DNA from: Stromatinia cepivora
Taxonomy: Eukaryota > Ascomycota > Leotiomycetes > Helotiales > Sclerotiniaceae
Direction: 5' to 3'
DNA length: 64,000 bases
Assembly: GCA_014898415.1 (NCBI GenBank)
Contig: RCTD01000010.1
Span: forward strand, 1,550,001-1,614,000
The position numbers and the translations under genes were made by a program. This document shows, piece after piece, positions 34,497-45,294 of the stretch. Position 1 is the first letter of the stretch, and each line of letters opens with the position of its first letter. The notes beneath the pieces were generated by a model. It ran no database searches and was not told the DNA's origin. It was given only the letters and a program-made list of their open reading frames with translations.

Positions 34497-36335
34497 TTAC
34501 TCCAGAACAACGTTACAACCTTCCCCACTCCTAAGAACAAGAGTAAGAGCCTGCTTTTCTCGTCCGGAAGGTAGTATTTCCCAACTCGGCGGCAAATGAA
34601 TATCTGGAAAGGTCTGCAGAACCCGGACGATGCCGTAGGACGCTTCCGTCAAAGCGAAATCTTCTGAAAATGAGGTCAGCATCTGTACTCAATAGTCACG
34701 CCGAGGTACTTACTTCCTAAGCATATTCGGGGCCCACCATGAAAAGGCATAAAGCCTAGTCCGATGTTTTTTAATCTGTCGTCTTCCCATCTTTCCGGTC
34801 GGAACTCGTTGGCGTCGTCGCCGTAGATATCTGGGTCTCGATGCATATGGTATGGCGAAAAGACAATGCCCATGCCTTTCGGGACGAGGAGAGGTGATAG
34901 ACCATCGGAACCCCCGCCCCGCGGGAGGAAGGTAGTGTTCGTCGCCATTCGCACATTTACTGGGACTACTGCGTAAAGTCTGTTGGCTTGGAAAACGTTT
35001 CTGTCAGTAAATATCAAGTCCTTGGGGCCAGCTAACTAACTTTCGTTCAGAACATATTTTAGGTACGTCATTTTATTTATTTGAGCTCTGGTTATGACTT
35101 TGCTCTCTCCGGTGGTAGATATTATCTCATCACGCAATCGTGCAAGTGTTTTCGGGTGACGAATCAAGAGATGACTGCCCGTTCAATTAGTATCAGCCAT
35201 AAGACATTAAGTTGGGATAGCTATTCAAAACGCCCAGGTCATTAGACAAGCCGTGGTATCTCTTCCGGCCATGAGAATGTTCATCAGTTGATCGCGTATG
35301 AGGACCGGATCTCGGAGCTCTTGATAAAGATCAATGATGAAAGGATGTCGTTTCGATGCTTCTTCTGTCCCATTTTCATTCATATCTTTGAGTGCATGGT
35401 CGACGTATTGCATGGCATATCTTTTACCCATCGAACACGACTTCTTATAATTAGTTGGGTTATAAAGCCAATACCATTCTGCGAGACGGACGCGCATCGC
35501 TGTAATGAGGCCCGAATAGTTGAAATCGATTTGAAACTGTTCATTCTCCGCTGGATCGAGGCCCGCGAAAGGTTCACCAAAGATAAGTGACGTTGTTGTG
35601 TTCAGCGTAAATCTGAAGAAGAAGGGCTGCAAGTCTACTATGCCTCTTGCTGAGCTCTTGAGTCCAGCCAGTAGCGTATCGACAGGGCCTTCAAAAACTT
35701 TGAGGTCTTGATACTGCATTCTCACGAACTGTCGTCGCATGACGTCTCGAGAATGCCTCCAAGGCTCGCCGTCCTGAGTAAAAATGCCTTCGCCGATCAT
35801 AGGATAGAATCCTTCTCGTCGAGAACCAAGTCCATAATCTAAAGAAGAGAAGTATGAGCAGATTGATTCTAGAGGGAATCAGAGCTAAGTTCTGACCTTC
35901 AAAATGAGTTACGATTATTGCTTGTACATTTACTGGATCTGTCGTGAAGATTCCGATCCTTCCGGGGGGTTTGACCTCATAGGTTTTGGCGAGGGAATTT
36001 TTCTGGAGATACTCAGACTGGGCTTTCAATAAATGTCCCGACATCAACGCTTCATATTGCATCTTGAAGATATCTAAAGCAAGGGGCCATTTATATGACA
36101 GCCTTTGATGAGCCGGTAGACAGTGGTGTTTGGCACCGAACCTCTTGTCAGCCTATCTTAATGTTAGGAGCGCTCTGCACTTGCTTTTCGAGATGTCACA
36201 ACATACATTATCTTGTTGTCGTTTCTTGACATATTTGTAAATCAAATTCGCGATTAGGAATGTTACGATTGCTATGCGGAGCTTGAATGAAGATGTAATG
36301 CCACTGCTGTTGGCAGGAACTTCGTTGATGTCCAT
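34497..36335 (-). CDS. Cytochrome P450, CYP52-like
   Basis: Exons: 36207-36335, 35897-36152, 35226/35232-35838, 35041-35174, 34714-34986 and 34497-34663; about 521-523 residues. An N-terminal membrane anchor (IAIVTFLIANLIYKYVKK) precedes YGLGSRREGFYPMIGEGIFT. P450 hallmarks are AGRDTTA in helix I, the ExxR motif ETNR (KYVLNETNRLY), and the heme loop FHGGPRICLG with the Cys ligand. CYP52-type enzymes hydroxylate alkanes and fatty acids at the ER; the exact substrate is unknown. Intron 3 is problematic: the acceptor (ends 35175) and a TACTAAT branch are good, but its donor is either a weak GTTTTG at 35231 (two residues short) or a non-GT site after 35226. It lies beside transposon debris. Confidence 0.82.
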
Positions 36336-38001
36336 GATGTTAGATTTCAGAAAGTTGATGTGATGAGACAGGACAGCACGAGGCTTGATGGCCATCCCTT
36401 TGAGGATTCTGAAATCACATTCCTGACGTTTATTTTAAGGCACAAGGGAGGCACTCTGCGTTTTGTGTAACGATAAATTGGTTGCCATTGGATATGCTCT
36501 ACTCCAACATCTGAGGAGCTCATTCCAAATGTACCGACGAATTTAAATGGTAATTGAGGTTCTGGGAATGATGGAGCATCTTCCTCTCTTTTGTAGGAAA
36601 GCATTGTTGGGAGCATTTCAGTCAATTCACCTCACCGAGTTAGACCAGTATGCTATTTGTTTTTATTATTATATACTCTAATTGATCATGAATAGAGAAG
36701 AGTGTTTCAATTAAGTAAAAAAAAATCACAATATACATAATGCGACTTCTCACTACCAATCTGTAACTTTCTCCGAATTTATACATCCATCTATCTACCT
36801 ATATTCTCCTTTACTCCAATACTATTTAATCCAACCTGTCGTTTAAATCCTTTTCATGCTTATTCTTATCCTGCTTTTCAATCCCATTTCTTCTTTTACT
36901 TCAACTATCTATCTTACATCCCACACATTATCACATAACCCACGAAATCAAAACTCAAATCAAACCTACTAATTACCTCTCCACCTCTCCACCTCTCCAT
37001 CCTCCCTCTTCCTCTTCCTCTTCTTCTAACTTCTTTATAACCCTAATTATATCTATAAACTATAATCTCCATCCCATCACATATTATCCCATTCCACACA
37101 TACATCGCCCCTACATCCACATACATCCATACCTCCCATTCATGCTCTTTATCCCTCCGGGATGCGATGAGTTCCTAAATGGCTTTCCTGAAATCAAGAT
37201 CACTAATCGCCAATACGCGTACCTGATAAAGAATCCTTCCAATGACTACCATCGGATGAAATTCCTCGCATATATTCGACTTAATCTTGTCTAGAACCTA
37301 TACGTTCATTCATTCATTCAAGATCACAACACACAACTCCCACAAGAAACATCAAGCAAAACCCAAAAAACCACGCATAAATATCTAATATTTTTCATTC
37401 AGCATATCCATCCCCCGCAACTCTCCACAACCATACCTAATCATAAGACAATCGGTATCTATCTAGTACGTACCAAGTATATACATCGCAACCGACATTC
37501 ATCAATCCATCCACATCCATTCATTCATCAATCCTGCATCTATTCCCTTTTCATATCCTACCCCACCTTATCCCCGCCCCATTATCCCACCCATTTCCAT
37601 TCATCCATATCAAATCATCCCTCGTATAAAATCATAAAAATACATCCCTAACATCCTCATCCTCTCTTGAATCTGCATTCTCCTGTTCCTCTTCCTCTCC
37701 CTTTTTCTCTTCTCCATTCTTCTAATGAAGAAGCAAAAAAGAACAAAAACCAACCAAACGCCAGAAAAATGAATCAAAACCGCTAATGCATGCCGAAAAA
37801 AATCAAAAAAATCTTGAACTTCGTATTCATATTTAACATCGTATATTGTGATTTTATTCACCGTGTAGGGGAAAATCTCTCGTGGAAATGAGATGAGATG
37901 ATATCCCAATCAATCAACAGAGAATGATTAACGAGATAAGAATGTTCCCATCTCCGAAAAAGAAGAAGAAGAAGAAGACGAGCTAGAAATTATGCATCAT
38001 C
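36336..38001. other. Intergenic spacer, pyrimidine-rich plus strand
   Basis: The first 290 bases carry a minus-strand open stretch (36347-36625) with coding-like composition (LPFKFVGTFGMSSSDVGVEH) but no recognised family. From 36730 to 37660 the plus strand is C/T/A-rich with CATCCA and CTCTCCAC repeats; this is the 3' flank of the minus-strand membrane protein, purine-rich in transcript sense. No gene is supported. Confidence 0.4.
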
Positions 38002-39247
38002 TCATCTCCTCGAACTCCGATCTCTCCTCGGACTCCTCGTTCTTCTATCTGAGCTTGCGGAACCTAAAAAGACCACTCGTTAGTCACCATCCACAAAATT
38101 TTGTTTCGTCTTTTTGAAGAACGGGAAAATACTCACTAGCACTCGTTCCCGTATAACTATCCGTATAATAAGTACTACTAATATCCGTCACCGTAGTCGT
38201 AGGCCCAGGCCTCATCTTCTCATCCCTCCTCTCATCCTCCTTCCTCTTCAATCCAAGCACCACCGCCAATCCAACTAATCCCGCACCCACAGCTCCCAAT
38301 CCCCCAAGTCCACTGCTCTTCTTCTTTCTGGTCTCTACGACCCTCGTTGGTTTATCCGCTCGAACACCTCCAAGAAATCCTGTCTGTTCTCTACGAGCAG
38401 CTGCTGCTCCCCCAACTGTAGATCCATGGCGTGAATAACGTTCTACCGTTTCAATACGCTCTGTTCTCACACCGCCGCCACCTTGTCTGCGCGATTTCCC
38501 ACCGCCGAAAATACCAACTACCGAGTCCCAGAGTCCCTTAGCAAAACAACAGAAACACAAAAGTAGGAGCAAAATAACTCCAAGAATGGTTCCAATAACA
38601 ATCCCCGCAATAGCGCCTGCACTCAAATTATTCGAGCTCCTACTCGTAATCGGAAGTGTACTTCCGCTAGCAGTAGCAGGAGGAATAAATGGTTCGGTAG
38701 TCGTAGCGCTCACCGTAGCCGTACTCGTCGACGCACCACCCGTCGGACGCAGTGGAGCTGAATACGTGCCAGAAGTAGCTGTATACGTCCAAGATGAAGT
38801 TCTCGCCGTGCATTGTCCGCTAAATTCGCACATTTGATCGCTAGCACAACAAATTGGTCCACATGACGTTTGTCCCAAACCAGTATCGCAGATAGCGGCG
38901 CTTCCGCCGGATGTGGTGGTTGCGGTGTAAGAACTGTATGTGCTGGTTCCTACGTGTAAATCGGTTTCAGTATAGGTGGTTGTGTAGACCGCCCAACCTC
39001 CTGAACCACCGCTCGAGGCGGAACAGTATGCTATGTTGCCCGAGGAGGTATAGCAGGCTTGACCGGCTGTACAACAGTATTGGTTGTCCGTTCCGCAGTA
39101 GGAAACGCAGGATCGGTCCATGAGGTAGGAGAATCCGAGATCGTGAATATCATCTTTAGGGAAAGGACCAGCGGATACTGGTGAGGAATGGGAGAGGGTG
39201 AGGAGGATAAGTGAAAGGACTTGTGGTTGTGCTTGAGAAAGTCGCAT
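38002..39247 (-). CDS. Secreted-facing cysteine-rich single-pass membrane protein
   Basis: Exon 1 is 38137-39247 and exon 2 is 38002-38063, joined by a 73-base intron with a CTAAC branch; 390 residues. A signal peptide (residues 1-26, LSLILLTLSHSSPVSAG) is followed by two cysteine clusters (CVSYCGTDNQYCC and CGPICCASDQMCEFSGQC), a Ser/Thr-rich stalk, and one membrane helix (AGAIAGIVIGTILGVILLLL). The cytosolic tail is basic (RRQGGGGVRTERIETVERY) and ends in Arg/Ser repeats. Organisation resembles fungal wall-stress sensor-like proteins, but the ectodomain is not a clear WSC domain. The ATG at 39247 was chosen because it begins the signal peptide. Function is not known. Confidence 0.8.
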
Positions 39248-42136
39248 TTTGTCGGTTGTTAGGTGATGTGATTGTATGTATGATAGTCGTAGAGAGGAGT
39301 AATTAACTCGTAAAAGATTGTACAATAAAAGAATCGTATGTACTGTCAAATCAATCTCTTGATTATTGACTCGTCTTCTTTCTCTTTCCTCCAGCAAAAA
39401 AAGATCTTCAGGTACTGAATGACTCCTTCACATGCAGCAGCGGTGTGAAGTGAAATAGCTCAAAGATAAATGGCCAATCCAAAAGTCCTCAAACCCCACT
39501 TTCGATAAGACTACCACTCCGTATGTATGTATGTATATCCTCTCTAATCGCAAAGGTCGTCTCCGGTCAAACGAATGTAAATCACTCCGGAAATTCTTAT
39601 CGATATGAATTGTCGGTATCGATATCGATAAAACAAATTCAGAATGGTATCTCTGGAATGGAAGTAATTTTTTCGAGGAATGGAAAAGAAGAGAAACTGC
39701 AACGGAACTGTTGTGGGTGGGAATACCACTTATTCAAAATGTCGATGGCTGAACTTTTTTTGGCTCTAAAAAATTGCTGGGCTGGGAATGGAGTTGACCG
39801 TTTTCCCAACCACCCAAATTTTGGTAGTCTTACCAAGGCGAATATCTTGATTTTTAAGAGTATGTATGTACTGTGTACACACGTATTTTGAATGGATCTG
39901 ATTCCGATGAAATAAATTTTGTAAATGTAATTGTGAAGTTTACTAGAATTTTTTGGTGGAGAGTAGAGAAAATTATTATTGTTTGAAGATTGATTGGTGA
40001 ATATTGAAACTTTGGACATTTTTAGTCTATCGTCTATACATCAGTACCTGCAGCTATTCGGTAAGAGAATTGTTTACATTTATCGCTAGCGGGGCAACAA
40101 TCAGATTTGGGCACTGATAGAGATCAAAGAGTGGTTAACGAGAACTCGCCACGATCAGTATTGCATCAAAGCTTCCCAAATTATTGTTCTAGATTCATGC
40201 ATGCAATGCAATTGGATCTTGAGAAGTGAGGAAGGACGGAGTAAAGAAGAACCATAATCGAATTTACTATATATGCAAATAGCCCATTCGGGTTTTAGAT
40301 GGAGAAGAGTTGTGCATATTGTAGGTGAGGTTTGTTTTGAAAAGTTGGTAAAATGGAGCTCACCGAATAGAAATAACTCTTGAAACACGGTTAACACCCC
40401 ACAAGCTTACACCGACACCAAACCGATGGGATGGCGTTATCACAATCAGGTCAGTCAGTCAGTACCTGCTTTTGACTTCTAAGCCTACTCTATTTTAAGA
40501 CTTGGTTTACGAAAGATTTGATTCCTTGGAACTTGATGTTTAAACTTTCTTCTACTCCGGGGGATTTACCGCAAAAACCGAAAGAATATTCAGCAAGCAC
40601 AAACGCACTTCGTAATACACACAATGAAAAGTCCCGATGGATGAAAATCCCACTCGCTCGAAGAAATCCACTCAATACGATCCAGCAGCCATCGTCATTG
40701 AAATGTGAAACAAAGTCTCGAGTCTCCGCATCAAACAACAGACGACTTCAACTTTGACAGCAAGTACCCAGATCGGATAACCACTCTAGTACTCGGTCTG
40801 TAGGTCTTATATGCAAGACACTGCTTCCAACGTTGTGTTTCTCAAGATGTGGATACAATGCCACGTCTGCCGATGCTTGGGGATTTTGGCGGGGGGATTA
40901 TGAATGGGAATGAATGGTTGGGCGAAGAGTATGCAAACTTCAGATGAAGAAAAAATTTCTGAAATTGATGACGGTGCCAGTGTACTTGCATCTGTTTGTA
41001 TTCCGTTCGGTCAACTTGGGCCTGATATTCGGACTGCCGAACCGAAGTACGGAAAGTAAAATATTCAGATGAAGAGAGCTTCTAAAACATTTCCCATGTT
41101 CATACCTCCATCTGAGAGTTAAATCTCTGCTTTTTAGATAGCCAAAGAAGTTGTTTGTCTCCTATTCTACTTTCGTTCTTCCTCCCAAGCAATAAAATTG
41201 TGTGGAACATTAAGTCCTTGGTGTTCGTCGGATCATTTCGGGTCTGTCCAATTGATGCAAATAAACATCGCAAATGCTCTGGAGATGATTTACTACTACT
41301 GTATTGCATCAATCCGTAAAGCTCTTGTAAATATACTCAAGTTGGAGATGGAAACGAAAGCAACTTTGAATCATCTCCGCCTTCAAAGTTCAAAAACCAC
41401 ATAGCATTTATGCCCAAAATATATCTCCGCAATTACTCCCCTCAATCATGGCTTCATTGTGAGTGTGAGATATGAAAACTTTCTCTGAGGTATCCCCAAT
41501 TCCACGATGTACCGACAAGGAGGTTCCAGATAACTAATGGCTTTTTTACGCTAAGTTAGTGTTAGAAGCTATTTGGAAAATTACCCCTCTCGTTCCTTTC
41601 TTCTTTATTCAAAGCAAGGCCACTTCATAATCTTTTTAACATCCTCACGACTCACCATTCCTAAGAAGAAACAAAAGCCTACAAATGTATTCATTTCCCT
41701 GGACTCATCGTATCATATTTATTGTATTAATTACTTCGAACCACATGTGCATTGCGTTCTCCGGTTACAATTGCGCACATAATTATGGACTAAACTAAGT
41801 TTTTGGACTATATACCAACCATTCTAACACCCGTACTCTCTATTGTTGTTTCACAAGGACTTGGATCTCCTGAATCACGATTCATTAGGTTGAGATGGCC
41901 ATTAAGACTTGTTGGGTATAAGGTCATTTTCTTCCTTTCAAGTCCGTTATTCCACCCCATCCATACTTTTCCCTTGGAGGATAAATTGAGGTAAAATATC
42001 AATCCCCTGCTTCAATAGATCGTCTCGCATCCGCTACCCTTCAAATTTATAACATTGGTCTGCACTGCCATTACTTAAATTTCCGAATCCCCTTCAGTCG
42101 GTATCCCTATCTTTCTTTCGTCGTAAACCCCGCAGT
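39248..42136. other. 2.9 kb intergenic region, no supported gene
   Basis: Several ORFs of 60-126 codons lie on both strands, all without domain, start or splice support. GGTATCGATATCGATA palindromic sequence lies near 39614-39630 and a CACTCCGTATGTATGTATGT stretch at 39514. Nothing else was seen. Confidence 0.4.
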
Positions 42137-43359
42137 CTAAGTAGTCCGATATCCATTTTCCATGGACTCAATAGTATATTCCGTTAGACGATATATCTTC
42201 TCGCCTTTCACATGGATTTGTCCGGATTCTTTCGATCCTTTCAAAGGTCTCGTACCCGACCTTTTACTCCTTAAAATCGATGGTACAAGATAGGTTAACA
42301 CGGGACGAAGTGTTGGCAAGCAGGCACTAATGACTGCTACATCTATTTCCACTGCACTCCAAAGACCAACACCGACATAGCTCCCTACAACGTATCAGTA
42401 AAATTCATCACTATACGATGTTTTCCTTACATGTTATATCCATAGCATCCATTTTCAACATGAAATATATACGCAATCCACTTGCAACTACAACACTAAA
42501 GTCATTATTAGCATACCATAATTTCTCCAAATAATTTCTGCAGAATCAAGACTTACAAACCTCCCAAGAGAAACATTCCCGAAACAGCAGCCTTTGACCG
42601 TCTCGACATTTTCAAATGCCATAAATCCGGCATGGGCAATCCCAAAATAACAACATCAGCCAAAATATTAGGAATAGAATTCCCCACAAAAAACCACTTA
42701 GAATCTATACATTTCGACTCAATAGTCAAATCCCAAAATCCATTTATGGGTTTGCAGGAAAATATGCAGACGAGTAGTAATGATATTCCCCAAAGCAGGA
42801 CGAAAATGGCGATGAGATTCGTGGCTAGTGTCATTGTTTTGCTGGGGAAGATAGAGCGGTAGAGAAGGAGGATGGAGATTTTTATCATGGGGAATGTTAT
42901 GCTGTAGAAGATTTCGGCTATGTAGGTCGTCTATTATCTTGGTTAGTAGCTAACATGAGGAAGTGGGTGTGAGAAGAAAACCTACAAGGAGAATTTGTCG
43001 CACATTTTTTAAAGGTACATATTGGATATGATGTCCCAATCCAAGTTTAGTATCTACGCATCCATCATCAAAATCAGTTTCGAATCATATTACCGAGGAT
43101 AGTGACCAAGGTGGTGTCTGATAGCTGGATGTGTTGAATATTTGGGAAAGAAGTAGTAAGTTAAAAACAACAAACCTTCAATAACAATCAAAGAAATAAC
43201 CCAAGCGCCCATAATCCCACCCATAATCAAAAAATCAGAAGCAGAAAGCGCGACATGTTTTATTCTGCGGGAAACAATGCGTCCGATGAGCGCAAGCCCG
43301 GATATGACCATACAGACTATTACGGAAGTGTTTATGTAGGTTGTTTGGTTGGTGTCCAT
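42137..43359 (-). CDS. Fungal rhodopsin-domain (PTH11-like) integral membrane protein
   Basis: Five exons: 43176-43359, 42986-43053, 42557-42930, 42431-42495 and 42137-42384; 312 residues, all phases consistent. Family hallmarks of the large ascomycete seven-helix group (Pfam fungal rhodopsin domain) are GLGHHIQYV, IKISILLLYRSIF, the CKPINGFWDL ... KCIDSKWFFVGNSIPNILAD pair of cysteines, VILGLPMPDLWHLKMSRRSK, and SAVEIDVAVISACLPTLRPV in the last helix. Members are plasma-membrane proteins, some (PTH11) acting as surface sensors; there is no CFEM domain here. Intron 1 is longest (122 bases) and contains a decoy exon-like stretch. The cytosolic tail is short and basic. Confidence 0.87.
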
Positions 43360-45294
43360 TGTGATGGAGAGAGGAAGAAAAGAGATGGATTAGAAAAGTA
43401 TGCGGTGTGGATAACTTGGGTTTTCTGGGAATTGGATCTAGGAACTGGATTTGTGATTTGTGATTTGGGATTTTTTTGGGTATGGGAGTTTTGGGTGGAT
43501 GGGTGCTATGAGAGCATCTCAAGTGAGAATTTCTCGATAGTAAACCGGCTAGCTACATGCATGCAGTATGCGGCGTACACTAGAGATCAAGAGCAATATC
43601 AAAAGTTCATCCGTCTTATGTTCTGCAAGCCATTGTTACATTGCCATGAGTCTTGGTTTCTTGGTATTTTGCCTTGCGAGTTGCGAGGTGAGGTGTGAGC
43701 TGCATAGTATAAGGCTATATATGTATGGGGTCTAAAAATCTTTGAGAATCATTTACAGGAGCGAGCTAGCCGAGCCGATGCACAACATGCTGACTGCAGA
43801 ATCTTGGGAGAAAATTTTGAGCGTTTTTTTGGTGTGGTGTGGTATGGTGATAGGGGGTGAGTGTTGTATTGTGGTTGTGTGTGTTGTTGGAGATTGATGG
43901 AATGGTTGGTCGTATTTATATTGAGTTCTGAAGATATGGATAGTATTTATCTTCACGAAATGGAATGTAAGATGTTGGTATTTTCTAAATCATTATAGGT
44001 ATTTATGTAAAGAAAAAGCCTCTGTACAGGTACTCTTCTTTTACATTTTCTGCTTGTTAGTTTTAAATCTGTTGAGATGTGAAATTTTACGGGTAGGAAT
44101 TTGATGCTTGTCATCACACAAACATCCATCCATCATCACACAATCCTCACAACCAAACATCCATCCATCGTCACACAAACCTACAACCAAACATCCTCAT
44201 AAAATACCCCCCTACTCATGACCAATAAACTATTACTATTATTAACATAGCAGCAGCAGAACAAATTTGAAAATTCCATATAGGAGATTTATATTTACCG
44301 AGACCAAGACTCCAAGGTTTAACTGTGCAACATACATACATGTCAGAAACTCAAGAATCCAAGAATCCAAGATGGTTGCCTGGAACATTATATAATGATA
44401 AGTTTTGATAGATATATTTTTAGAAGTTAGAATTTAGTAGTCAGATAGTAAATGATAGGTACTGAGTGATGAGTGATGGAGATTGAGTGATATAAAAATA
44501 TCTCAGCAGACTAATAATATAATTCTTTACAAAAGATGAAAATCATATGTGAATTTCTAGGAGTTTGCTCTCCTGGGTGGTTTTAATCTTGAAGGATATT
44601 TTTTATGTTCGATTTTCATGGGGTGGATTTTTGGGATTTGTGAATTGATAGTACCTAGGTAAGTGAAGGGGTTAGTTTGCTTGTATACTCGTATGTTAAT
44701 GTAAGACTTACTTGGGTATAGAATTGTCATGTATGGATTTATAATAGGTTGCTATTTTATCTTTATATTTTTGTGAGATTGGATGCGATTGAAACTCAAG
44801 GGATTCTAGTATACGGGGTATGGATGTAGTGTTGTTATCTCTTCTCTTTCATTTTTAATCCGAGTCTTTAAACTTAATTATAGTCATGAGTCCCAAATCG
44901 ATGTAATATAACAGTTTCATGTATATTCCATGTTTATGTTCCCTGTTCTTTTTCTTTACATCTATATTTCTGAAATATATCTCTTAAACACTACTTCGTC
45001 TTTATTCCTAATATACGTATTCCTCTCCTCTCCTCTCCTCTCCTCTCCTCTCCTCTCCTCTCCTCTCCTCTCCTCTCCTCTCCTCTCCTCTCCTCTCCTC
45101 TCCTCTCCTCTCCTCTCCTTTCTCCACATTCACCACATTTCCTCCATTGCTTCCTCTCATTTTTCCATTCCGCAGATTCGGTAGTTAATACACTAGCCAT
45201 CAAAAGATAATTACTTCATTCAATCCTTGATAGGACTCTTACTTATCACTTCCAGCTTTCCCACTACTCCACATTCCCTATATCCCAAGTACCT
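43360..45294. other. Intergenic, short tandem repeats
   Basis: No gene is supported; the 147-codon plus ORF (43255-43698) is a shadow over the start of the rhodopsin-like gene. An imperfect repeat of about 37 bases (CACACAAACATCCATCCATC type) occurs twice to three times at 44114-44200. AT-rich DNA continues to the TCCTC array. Confidence 0.4.
45021..45119 (+). repeat. Perfect TCCTC pentanucleotide microsatellite, about 20 copies
   Basis: The array is uninterrupted from 45021 to 45119, pyrimidine-only on the plus strand. It lies 175 bases beyond the stop of the minus-strand low-complexity gene. A unit not divisible by three argues that it is not coding. Confidence 0.95.

Noticed and set aside
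43054..43175. Possible extra exon inside intron 1 of the rhodopsin-like gene (CAG at about 43125, GTAATATG near 43095)
   Set aside because: Including it leads to an immediate stop at the next exon, while direct splicing gives the expected GLGHHIQYV.
44930..45203. ORFs across the TCCTC array
   Set aside because: Pentanucleotide repeats without stops; no flanking coding signal.
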